Below, one piece after another: positions 17,527 to 25,246 of a stretch of DNA of 64,000 bases. The notes under the pieces are model-generated. The model saw nothing but the letters and a program-made list of their open reading frames with translations. It had not been told where the DNA came from and did not search any database. Position numbers and translations under genes: made by a program. Position 1 is the stretch's first letter, and each line of letters opens with the position of its first letter. Source of the DNA: Holophagae bacterium (GTDB lineage: Bacteria; Acidobacteriota; Holophagae; Acanthopleuribacterales; Acanthopleuribacteraceae); assembly GCA_029263455.1 (NCBI GenBank), contig JAJCXM010000008.1, positions 806,001 through 870,000 of the forward strand. The letters are read 5' to 3'.

Positions 17527-17596
17527 ACCGCTATTGGCGGCCACCGCTATTAGCGGCCACTGCTCTCAGCAGCCACTGCTCTCAGCGGCCACTGCC
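17527..17596 (-). repeat. four 16-bp tandem repeats that each form a hairpin
   Basis: On the plus strand the units are ACCGCTATTGGCGGCC, ACCGCTATTAGCGGCC, ACTGCTCTCAGCAGCC and ACTGCTCTCAGCGGCC, followed by a partial unit. Each unit folds on itself (CCGCTA-T-TAGCGG in one, CTGCT-CTC-AGCAG in another), with paired changes in both arms between units. The array starts in the last codons of the histidine kinase and fills much of the gap before the response regulator. Confidence 0.8.
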
Positions 17597-20500
17597 TGTT
17601 TTGATAGCCAAAAGAGAATCACGCAGTCGGTTAAAGTTCTTGGGGATCCAACCCCCGTTGATCGTTGAATTTGCCATGTTGTAGCAGACCCTCCAAGTTC
17701 GCCGTATGAGCCCGGGTCGAAGTGGAAGGGGTACTTGAATTTGAACTCTGACACCATTCTCGTTTGTGATTTGAGCGTTTCCATCTAATATGTGTGCGCG
17801 CCACTTCATATTCTTGATTCCATTTCCTGAATCCAGTTCAGATTCTCGCAGTCCAGTGCCGTTATCGTGGATGGAGAGCACAAGTGTTTGCGACCGTCGC
17901 TGCATATGGATTTTAATGATGCTGGCACCGGAATGTTTAAGGCTATTTGAAATGGCTTCTTTAAAAATCAAAAAGAGATTCTGTTTTGTATTGGGCGGTA
18001 CTTTGAGTTCCATATCGAGGTCTTGACAGCTAAAGCGACAGTCAATATTGGTCAAGATACTGTCCGTGCTGGCTTTCATGCGCGCCAAGAGATCAGTCAG
18101 TGAGTCGTAACGACTATCCATTGACCAAACCAAATCGCGCATGCTGCCTACTAAATTGCGGCTACTCTCTTCTATGTGAGAAAGGTAGCTTCCATCTTGA
18201 TCATGTCCTTCGCGAACCATATTGGCCATCACGGAAATGTTGGTTAAGGCTGCGCCAACATCATCGTGAAGGTCTCTCGCTATTCGCGTCCTTAAACGTT
18301 CGATACGCAACAGACCTTGAACGCGTCGTCGATAGCTATAGGCTAGCAGGCAAATAAAGAGCATCACTGCAATTAGACGCACCCAAGCCTTTTGCCACCA
18401 AAATGGCAGGATCGTAATTCGCACGTTCGCTGTCTTGGAACTCCAGACCCCGTCGCGATTTGTACCTTTGACTTGAAACACATAGTGGCCTGGCGACAGG
18501 TTTGTGTATGTGGCCCGTCTGTTTTGTGCATCGGTCAAAATCCATTGATCGTTGTAACCAGTGAGCCGATAAGCGTATTCATTTTTGGCGGGGTCGACGA
18601 AATCCAAAGCGGAAAAGCTGAGCGAAAACATATTCTGTTTAGGACTTAGTTTCAGATTCTTGACCAAAGGAATGGGTTTTGGTAACGGTGAACTTGCTTC
18701 GAATCGTTGAAGCAGAACGTGCTGATTGGCTAACAAGAGGTCGGTTACATAAATGGGTGGCTCAAATTCACTGGTTTCAATGTGGTCGGGATCGAAAACA
18801 CTGATGCCCTGGATGCCACCAAAATACATAAGCCCATCTGAGCCTTGGCAATAGGATGCAAAATTGAATTCGTCGCCCTGTAAGCCATCGTGAAAGTCGT
18901 AGGTTTCAAAGAGACCACTTTCCAGCTCAAAGACCGCCAACCCACGATTAGTACTCATCCATAATCTGTGATTACGATCTTCTAAGATGCCGTAAATGAC
19001 ATCATTAGGCAGACCCTGATCGGTTGTCCAATGCTGAAATGTACCTGTTGCCACATCCATTAAGTTAAGGCCGTAGCTGGTTCCCACCCAAAGCCTACCA
19101 AGCTGATCTTCAGACATGCATAAGACGACATCGTGACTGATGCTTGCAGGGTCCGTAGGACTATTTCGGAATCGAGAAAACTGGCCTTCACCTTCATAGC
19201 GGCACAATCCGCTGCCATTGGTGCCCACCCAGACAGTCTCGTGTTTGTCGACAAAGATCGAAAAAATGCGGTCGTCGCTTAAGGACGATGAATGATTGAC
19301 ATCAAAGCGAAACCGTTCAAATTCCTGGGTACTCAAATCATAGCGATTGAGACCCTTACCATTGGTTCCAATCCATAAATTACCCTGTCTATCTGGGGCG
19401 ATGATTGATATTTGATCGCCACTGATGCTTTTTGGGTTGTCGGGGTCATGAAGATAGCTACGGAAATTCTTGGTACGGCGATCGAATCGTTGCAGCCCGG
19501 CCTTTGTTGTGCCAATCCAAATAAAACCATGCTTGTCTTCGGCTAGGGCGAAAATATCTTCTTGGGCTAGGCTGTTGGGATCGCTCGCGACCGGTAGATA
19601 ATGCTCAAATTTTTGCTTCTTTGATGACCAATGGTTCAGTCCGCCACCTTTACTACCAATCCACAGATCGCCAAGACTGTCTTCAATGATGGGAAAGACC
19701 ATGTTGGAAGTAAGGGAATTTGCTGAATCTGGGTCGTGTTGCACGAGGTGAAACGGCTGAGCGCCACCATCTAGGCGATTGACCCCGCCTCCTTCTGTGC
19801 CAACCCAAATATTTCCCGACCCGTCCTCAAAAGCGGAATAGATGAGGTCTGAAGATAGACAGTTCTTGTGGGTAGCGCGCTTTTGATGTTTTAGAAATGT
19901 CTGGCGATCTAGGTCTAGTTCGTTGAGCCCTCCGCCGTCCGTACCAATCCAAACTCTTGATTTCGTGTCCTTGTAAATGACGGTCACGTCTTGGTGACTT
20001 AGGCTTTTTGAGTCAGGCCGATTGAAAGGATAGCGGCTGAATTTGCCGTTACGGAAATAATTGAGTCCGCCGCCCGAGGTGCCGACCCAAAGGCCAGTCT
20101 CATCCTTTTCTATGGCATAGACTTGATTGTGGCTAAGACTAGTGACATCGTCTGGGTTGTGTCGATAGTGTGTAAAACCCTCACATTCAGGGTCGAAACG
20201 ATTGAGTCCATCTTTCGTGCCCACCCACACGATCCCTTTTTGGTCGACCTCGATGGCGCGTACATGATCACTACTCAAACTGAAACGATCATTGGCATCA
20301 TGTATATAGGAACTCAGGTGGCGACTGGCAATATGCAGTCTTACCAGCCCGGCAGCGTGCGTGCCAACCCACAGATTGCCTGCGCGATCAATTGCCATGG
20401 AACGAACAGTATTGAGACCTGCGCAATTAGTGCCGTCCGGATCGTATAGTTGATGATCGAAGCCTTCACTTTCAGCGATAAATCGACCTACGCCGCCGCC

Positions 20501-20821
20501 CCAGGTGCCCACCCAAAGTGTGCCTGTTTGATCAACAAGTAAACAGGTGATTCGATTATCGGCAATTGAAAGAGGGTCTTTTGCATGATGGCGGAAATAA
20601 GTGAACTCGTAACCGTCATAGCGATTGAGCCCATCCTCGGTGCCAAACCATAGGAATCCCAAATGATCTTGCTCAATCGCCAATACGCTGTTTTGAGTTA
20701 ACCCGTCCTCCAGTGTAAAGGATTGGAAACGAACGTTCTTCGCCGCAAGCGTGGCGTTGGATGCAAATAACCATCCGGCCGCGCTGACACAACAGAAAAT
20801 AACTGTGTGCAGTAGCTGCAT
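17582..20821 (-). CDS. propeller-type sensor histidine kinase (Reg_prop, Y_Y_Y, HisKA_3)
   Basis: 1079 residues from the ATG ending at 20821, preferred over an upstream in-frame start because GGGGAG precedes it and a signal peptide follows (MQLLHTVIFCCVSAAGWLF). About 14 Reg_prop blades are readable (WFGTEDGLNRYDG, WVGTSGGGLNYF, WIGTNGKGLNRY and others), enough for two seven-bladed propellers. A Y_Y_Y domain (YAYRLTGYNDQWI), one membrane helix and a NarX-type kinase core follow: ARDLHDDVGAALTN with the phosphoacceptor His, SNSLKHSG (N box) and DNGTGLRE (G1). About 45 residues extend past the ATPase domain and run into the tandem repeats. Such sensors detect sugars or glycans in Bacteroidetes; the ligand here is not known. 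Confidence 0.92.
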   Translation of the reverse strand: MQLLHTVIFCCVSAAGWLFASNATLAAKNVRFQSFTLEDGLTQNSVLAIEQDHLGFLWFGTEDGLNRYDGYEFTYFRHHAKDPLSIADNRITCLLVDQTGTLWVGTWGGGVGRFIAESEGFDHQLYDPDGTNCAGLNTVRSMAIDRAGNLWVGTHAAGLVRLHIASRHLSSYIHDANDRFSLSSDHVRAIEVDQKGIVWVGTKDGLNRFDPECEGFTHYRHNPDDVTSLSHNQVYAIEKDETGLWVGTSGGGLNYFRNGKFSRYPFNRPDSKSLSHQDVTVIYKDTKSRVWIGTDGGGLNELDLDRQTFLKHQKRATHKNCLSSDLIYSAFEDGSGNIWVGTEGGGVNRLDGGAQPFHLVQHDPDSANSLTSNMVFPIIEDSLGDLWIGSKGGGLNHWSSKKQKFEHYLPVASDPNSLAQEDIFALAEDKHGFIWIGTTKAGLQRFDRRTKNFRSYLHDPDNPKSISGDQISIIAPDRQGNLWIGTNGKGLNRYDLSTQEFERFRFDVNHSSSLSDDRIFSIFVDKHETVWVGTNGSGLCRYEGEGQFSRFRNSPTDPASISHDVVLCMSEDQLGRLWVGTSYGLNLMDVATGTFQHWTTDQGLPNDVIYGILEDRNHRLWMSTNRGLAVFELESGLFETYDFHDGLQGDEFNFASYCQGSDGLMYFGGIQGISVFDPDHIETSEFEPPIYVTDLLLANQHVLLQRFEASSPLPKPIPLVKNLKLSPKQNMFSLSFSALDFVDPAKNEYAYRLTGYNDQWILTDAQNRRATYTNLSPGHYVFQVKGTNRDGVWSSKTANVRITILPFWWQKAWVRLIAVMLFICLLAYSYRRRVQGLLRIERLRTRIARDLHDDVGAALTNISVMANMVREGHDQDGSYLSHIEESSRNLVGSMRDLVWSMDSRYDSLTDLLARMKASTDSILTNIDCRFSCQDLDMELKVPPNTKQNLFLIFKEAISNSLKHSGASIIKIHMQRRSQTLVLSIHDNGTGLRESELDSGNGIKNMKWRAHILDGNAQITNENGVRVQIQVPLPLRPGLIRRTWRVCYNMANSTINGGWIPKNFNRLRDSLLAIKTGSGR

Positions 20822-21297
20822 GAACTCCCCACCCGCTCTAATCCCTAAAACCCCGACGAATAAGCGTGAATGTAAAAGTTTTGCAAACTTGGAGCAAGAA
20901 TGCCAGTACATTTGTCACGCTCGCGAGCTTTTCTTGCATCGCATGATCATGCGGTTGTGCTGGTTTGCGCGCAAAGGCTACACTAAAGTTTTGTGCTTCA
21001 TCATGACGGACTGGGACCTGTGTGAAAACGGCATGATCATGCGGTTGATTCAATAACTGCGACAGCATAATCTCGCTGTAACCGAAGTCCTAGAAAAAAT
21101 AGACAACCTCATCTGGAAGTTGTTTGCTCGCGTTTACAGATCGGGCCCAGAGTCCGTTCAGTGACAACGAGATGTGTTGCGTATCTTTGATGGACAAGCA
21201 GTGAAGGCTGCTCAAGGGGAAGTTTGAACCTGTTGTGACCTCACAAATTCTCCAAGTCGGTTGATGTTCTTTAACGAGGAAAGTGGAGGAAAAGATT
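20822..21297. promoter_or_regulatory. divergent promoter region with two copies of a 17-bp palindromic site
   Basis: GCATGATCATGCGGTTG occurs at 20941-20957 and again, identical and in the same orientation, at 21031-21047, exactly 90 bp apart. Its first 12 bases are a perfect palindrome (14 bp at the first copy). The region separates the histidine kinase (leftward) from the M4 metalloprotease (rightward). A sequence-specific regulator acting on one or both genes is likely; the neighbouring response regulator is a candidate. Confidence 0.6.
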
Positions 21298-23487
21298 ATG
21301 AAAGAACTATTCAGAATGCGGCCGCAGCGTTGGATCACCTATATGTTGATCCCGTTATTGGCGAGTTTCGCCTTGGCTGGCGACTTGGTAGAACTAAGAG
21401 GTAAGAAACTAAATATTACGGACGGCGATTCGCGCACAGCCGATCGTTTAGTAGAGAGTTTGGGGCTCTCGGACTCATACGATCTGCAGATCATGAAGGA
21501 CGTGCTCGAAGCTGACGGTAACTTACATCGGCGCTACCGACAGCGTTTTCAAGGAGTTCCCATTTGGGGCGAACAAATTGTCGTCTCAACTGATAAGAAC
21601 GGAGCCGTTCTTAGTCTCCATGGCCGCATGGTGCAAGGTCTCGAACGCGATCTTGAAGACGTAACTCGTGGTATTGCCATGACCGAGTCCAAAGCGTTGG
21701 CATACGCGAAAGACATCCATCTCTATGACAACGCCGAAGCTGAGAAAAGGGTTTGGACTTTTGAGAGTGAAAGTTCGGAGTTGGTGATTTACCCTCATTT
21801 AGACAGCGCAAGAGTTGCCTATGCGGTGAGCTTCTTTGCCGATATCGAAGAGGGTGGCCTGCCAACGAGACCCACTTACATCATGGACGCTCGAACGGGT
21901 GAGATCCTGTTCTTCTTTGATAATTTGATGACCGCTGACGGAACAGGTCCGGGCGGAAACCAGAAAACCGGCATTTACCATTACGGCACCGATTTTGGAC
22001 CACTTCAGGTGAGTTCTAGTGGTGGCAATTGCACCATGAACAATTCAAGCGTCAAGTCGGTCAACTTGAATCACGGTACAAGTGGCAGTAGCGCCTTTAG
22101 TTTCTCGTGTTATGAAAACACCTTTAAGCAAATCAATGGCGCTTACAGCCCTATCAATGACGCTCACTTTTTTGGTGGTGTCATTTTTGGTATGTACAGT
22201 GACTGGTACAATACCGCTCCGCTATCCTTCCAGCTCACCATGCGCGTTCATTACAGTAGCAATTATGAAAATGCATTCTGGAATGGCACTTCCATGACCT
22301 TCGGAGACGGAGCAACCACCTTCTATCCATTGGTTAGCTTGGATGTTTCGGCCCACGAGGTCAGTCACGGATTTACTGAGCAAAACTCGAATCTTACTTA
22401 TTCCGGCCAGTCGGGCGGTATAAATGAAGCCTTTTCCGATATGGCAGGCGAAGCGGCTCAATATTACATGACGGGTTCCAGCGACTACCTGGTTGGAGCG
22501 GAAATCATGAAGTCAGGTACCGCTTTACGCATCATGTACGATCCGCCACAAGACGGCAGCTCAATTGGTTGCGCCAATGACTATACCTCTGGCATGGATG
22601 TCCATCACAGCAGTGGCGTATTCAACAAGGCTTATTACACGTTGGCGACGACCTCTGGTTGGAACCCGCGCAAAGCATTTGATGTCTTCGTACGTGCAAA
22701 CCAAAACTATTGGACCCCTAGCACTAATTACCAAGCGGGAGCGGACGCTGTGGTTGATGCGGCATCGGACTTGGGATACGACACGACCGATGTGGCAGCT
22801 GCCTTTGCGGCGGTCTGCATCACTGTCGATGGCGGAACCGGCGGTGGCGGCATCACCGATCTGGACAATGGCGATTCAGTCACCTTTAGTGCAGCATCAC
22901 AGGCTTGGAACCATTTCCGAGTCACTTTACCGGCTGGCGCCAGCAATCTTGTTGTGACCACATCTGGTTCCAACGGTGATGCCGATCTCTATACTCGGGC
23001 CGGACAACAACCAACTACCAGCAGCTATTCATGCCGCTCAATTAGTAGCAATAGCAACGAATCTTGTACCCATGCCAGCCCAACGGCAGGGGAGTGGTAC
23101 ATCGGTGTTTACGCCTACTCTTCCTTCTCTAACCTGACGGTTACCGTGTCATGGACTGAGCCAGGCGGTGGCGGCGGTGGAGACTGCGGATCCGGAATGA
23201 ATGAATACACGGGCTCACTTTCTGGTGCAGGCGATTCCGACGTTCATCCAAATGGAACCTACTTCTACTGGAATGGCGGCTCATTGAGTGCACATCTTGA
23301 AGGCCCTGCCGGAACTGACTTTGACCTTTACCTGTATCGCTGGAATGGCAGTTGGCGTGAAGTAGCCAACGGCACCTCGGCTAGCTCGGTAGAGAACATC
23401 AACTATTCAGCCTCTGCAGGCTATTACTACTACCGGGTTAAATCCTACTCGGGAAGTGGTGCTTATCAGCTCTGTAGCAACAATTAA
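21298..23487 (+). CDS. secreted M4 (thermolysin/vibriolysin-type) metalloprotease with two C-terminal PPC-like domains
   Basis: 729 residues from ATG 21298 with GGAGGA 7 bases upstream; a signal peptide ends near residue 27. An FTP/PepSY propeptide follows (about 30-200: SDSYDLQIMKDVLEADGNLH, TRPTYIMDARTGEILFF). The M4 catalytic domain carries HEVSH (353-357) and the third zinc ligand Glu377 in GGINEAFSDM, 20 residues on as in thermolysin, plus HHSSGVFNKAYY. Two beta domains of pre-peptidase C-terminal type close the protein, linked by Gly-rich spacers; they are normally removed or used for substrate binding. It is a broad-range extracellular protease. It is divergent from the sensor kinase and has its own terminator. 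Confidence 0.95.
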   Translation: MKELFRMRPQRWITYMLIPLLASFALAGDLVELRGKKLNITDGDSRTADRLVESLGLSDSYDLQIMKDVLEADGNLHRRYRQRFQGVPIWGEQIVVSTDKNGAVLSLHGRMVQGLERDLEDVTRGIAMTESKALAYAKDIHLYDNAEAEKRVWTFESESSELVIYPHLDSARVAYAVSFFADIEEGGLPTRPTYIMDARTGEILFFFDNLMTADGTGPGGNQKTGIYHYGTDFGPLQVSSSGGNCTMNNSSVKSVNLNHGTSGSSAFSFSCYENTFKQINGAYSPINDAHFFGGVIFGMYSDWYNTAPLSFQLTMRVHYSSNYENAFWNGTSMTFGDGATTFYPLVSLDVSAHEVSHGFTEQNSNLTYSGQSGGINEAFSDMAGEAAQYYMTGSSDYLVGAEIMKSGTALRIMYDPPQDGSSIGCANDYTSGMDVHHSSGVFNKAYYTLATTSGWNPRKAFDVFVRANQNYWTPSTNYQAGADAVVDAASDLGYDTTDVAAAFAAVCITVDGGTGGGGITDLDNGDSVTFSAASQAWNHFRVTLPAGASNLVVTTSGSNGDADLYTRAGQQPTTSSYSCRSISSNSNESCTHASPTAGEWYIGVYAYSSFSNLTVTVSWTEPGGGGGGDCGSGMNEYTGSLSGAGDSDVHPNGTYFYWNGGSLSAHLEGPAGTDFDLYLYRWNGSWREVANGTSASSVENINYSASAGYYYYRVKSYSGSGAYQLCSNN

Positions 23488-23501
23488 TCTCTCATTATCC
23501 A

Positions 23502-23534
23502 GGGGGTCTGGCTTCGGCCAGGCCCCTATATTTT
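23502..23534 (+). terminator. intrinsic terminator after the metalloprotease
   Basis: GGGGGTCTGGC and GCCAGGCCCC pair around a UUCG tetraloop (23513-23516), giving a stem of about 10 bp with a G-U pair, followed by ATATTTT. Confidence 0.85.
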
Positions 23535-23596
23535 GCGATTCGAAAATGACCGATAGGTGAATTGACGAATCGCTTTTGAATGTCTATCCTGACGAC

Positions 23597-24058
23597 ATGA
23601 TCTTACAGACCTTGCGCCAGCTCTTTTCTTCGGATAGCTCAAGCAAAAATAACGAAATCGATCTTTCAGTCGCCACCGCTGTATTGCTGTTGGAAGCTGC
23701 GACATACGACGATGAATTCGTCGCCAGCGAACGAGAGGAAATAGCCAAAATCCTTAGTAAACGATTCGATTTGAGCGAGTCTCAGGTTGTTGAACTCATC
23801 GAAACTGCGCGCGGTCATCGCCAAGATAATGCTGACTTTTTCCATTACACACGTCAGATTGCCGAACACAACACGCCCGACCAGAGGTTTCAGTTCTTGG
23901 TCGAGGTTTTTCGTGTTGTATTGGCGGACGATGTCGTTACCCACGAAGAGGACATGTTTACCCGAAAACTTGTCAATCTGTTACGCCTTGATCGAACGAC
24001 CTGGATTAAGGCGCGTGATGAAGCGCAGCGGCTCAAGACGCTAGAGAAGAGTCAATGA
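23597..24058 (+). CDS. TerB-like protein (tellurite-resistance fold)
   Basis: 153 residues from ATG 23597; a TTG seven codons upstream (23576) is an alternative and neither has a strong ribosome site. The protein is all helical and matches the TerB/TerB-like family: ATAVLLLEAATYDDEFVASE (metal-binding acidic loop), REEIAKILSKRFDLSESQ, and ADDVVTHEEDMFTRKLVNLL near the end. TerB proteins bind calcium or other metals and act in stress responses. No other ter gene is near. It sits between the protease terminator and a small membrane protein. Confidence 0.75.
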   Translation: MILQTLRQLFSSDSSSKNNEIDLSVATAVLLLEAATYDDEFVASEREEIAKILSKRFDLSESQVVELIETARGHRQDNADFFHYTRQIAEHNTPDQRFQFLVEVFRVVLADDVVTHEEDMFTRKLVNLLRLDRTTWIKARDEAQRLKTLEKSQ

Positions 24059-24130
24059 AACGGTGGCGGCAAGAGCGCCGGTTTTGGCGAGATCAGGATT
24101 GAATCCTTGTGGCCGCTATGAGGTCTTCAG

Positions 24131-24421
24131 TTGCTGAAAATATTTGCCGGCTTTGCATTGGCTATTGTGGCCATACTTGCATTGAAGGCGCTGAACAAGA
24201 ACTCTGATCGCCGCAATATCAGAGCGAGACTCGAACAGATCTGTGAAGGAAATGTTGCTTGCAATAAAGCGCTCAATAGCTATTTAGACCCATGTTTTGA
24301 TCAGGTTTATAGGCGTAGTGGTCGCGTGCGTAGCACAGGCTTAAACATCGGTGCGATTATCCTGTGTATCAATTCGCAAGCCGGTGAAAGCATCATCGTG
24401 GTTGATCAGAGGGAATGGTAA
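24131..24421 (+). CDS. small membrane-anchored Cys-rich hypothetical protein
   Basis: 96 residues from a TTG start with GAGG 7 bases upstream; no ATG is available in this frame before the membrane segment. The N terminus is one hydrophobic helix (LKIFAGFALAIVAILALKAL). The soluble part has four Cys (ICEGNVACNKAL, LDPCFDQV, ILCIN), which could form two disulfides outside the inner membrane. Family not recognised. The coding call rests on the open frame, the clean membrane helix and the position after the TerB gene. Confidence 0.5.
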   Translation: MLKIFAGFALAIVAILALKALNKNSDRRNIRARLEQICEGNVACNKALNSYLDPCFDQVYRRSGRVRSTGLNIGAIILCINSQAGESIIVVDQREW

Positions 24422-24907
24422 ATGGAAGAGGCCGCTTTTCTCTGCATAACTATGGCGTAATTCCAAAAGTGATTAGGTCAAGATTTTTTCAGTAAACCAC
24501 TTCAATTAGGAATATTCAGGGGCGTTGTGGACGATTGGGAAAGCCATTGCGGAATTTGCTTGGTCCCCCAAGAACAGGGTCGGAGACTGAGATGGGGACC
24601 AATTTTGAGCTGGCAAAGACGCCTATCAATCAACTTTTTCTAAAAAGTTATTGCTAAATGTGGTTTTAATGGACTTTCCCTAAGCTTCATCTTATACTTT
24701 CAGCTGTGAGTTGGGTCGATAGCGGCCCGATCGCTGGCTCTAATCTGCAATTCAAGATTCGTGTTTCCAAAAAGAGAATCCAGGGTTTGCGCTCTGGGAG
24801 TAACAATTTGAAGCGAGTTCTGAGTGTCTTAGTGTCCTGCGTCTTCCCTACTCCCGCTCGCGCATTAAGATCGCAGCAGCGATCGCAAATTATGGAGAAT
24901 CTTGAAT
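24422..24907. other. 486-base non-coding leader region before the RRM gene
   Basis: No gene is seen here. It holds a 9-bp inverted repeat, TTGGTCCCC (24560-24568) and GGGGACCAA (24594-24602), a near-perfect dyad AACTTTTT-CT-AAAAAGTT (24632-24649), the promoter given separately, and about 200 bases of likely untranslated leader. One open frame (24706-24963) runs through it but does not look coding. Confidence 0.5.
24670..24698 (+). promoter_or_regulatory. candidate sigma-70 promoter for the RRM gene
   Basis: TGGACT (24670-24675) and TATACT (24693-24698) are 17 bp apart, a good match to the vegetative consensus. Transcription from about 24705 would give a leader of about 200 bases, as is common for cold-induced RNA-binding protein genes. 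Confidence 0.45.
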
Positions 24908-25171
24908 ATGAAGAAGTTATTTGTTGGCAACTTGCCGTTTACCGTTCACAGCGACCAAATTGAAGCTCTGTTTCAACAACACGGCGAAGTTTTGTCTGTC
25001 AACCTGATCAACGATCGTGAAACGGGCCGTCCCCGTGGATTCGGTTTCGTTGAAATGGAAGCAGATGCTGCGCAAAAAGCAATCCAACAACTTGACGGTG
25101 TGATGTTTGAAGGTCGTAACCTTCGCGTAAGCGAAGCCTTGGAACGTCGTCCGCAACGCAACCGTTGGTAA
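24908..25171 (+). CDS. single-RRM RNA-binding protein
   Basis: 87 residues from ATG 24908 with GGAG 10 bases upstream. The whole protein is one RNA recognition motif: RNP2 LFVGNLPF at residues 4-11 and RNP1 RGFGFVEM near residue 42-49, followed by EGRNLRVSEALERRPQRNRW with a short basic tail. Such small RRM proteins (Rbp type in cyanobacteria and other bacteria) bind single-stranded RNA and are often cold induced. It is monocistronic: a promoter with a long leader precedes it and a strong terminator follows. Confidence 0.93.
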   Translation: MKKLFVGNLPFTVHSDQIEALFQQHGEVLSVNLINDRETGRPRGFGFVEMEADAAQKAIQQLDGVMFEGRNLRVSEALERRPQRNRW

Positions 25172-25195
25172 GCCAACATTACAATTTATGAAAGA

Positions 25196-25221
25196 GGCCC
25201 CGAGCAATCGGGGCCTTTTTT
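25196..25221 (+). terminator. strong intrinsic terminator after the RRM gene
   Basis: GGCCCCGA-GCAA-TCGGGGCC, an 8-bp perfect stem with a tetraloop, followed by six T residues. Confidence 0.95.
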
Positions 25222-25246
25222 GTTTTCTAGCTTAACGAGGTCTATG

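Noticed and set aside
17477-17668. Plus-strand frame through the 16-bp repeats
   Set aside because: Its repeated residues are a direct product of the tandem repeat, not a protein.
24706-24963. 85-codon frame in the RRM leader
   Set aside because: Biased composition, overlaps the RRM start, no ribosome site; read as leader sequence.
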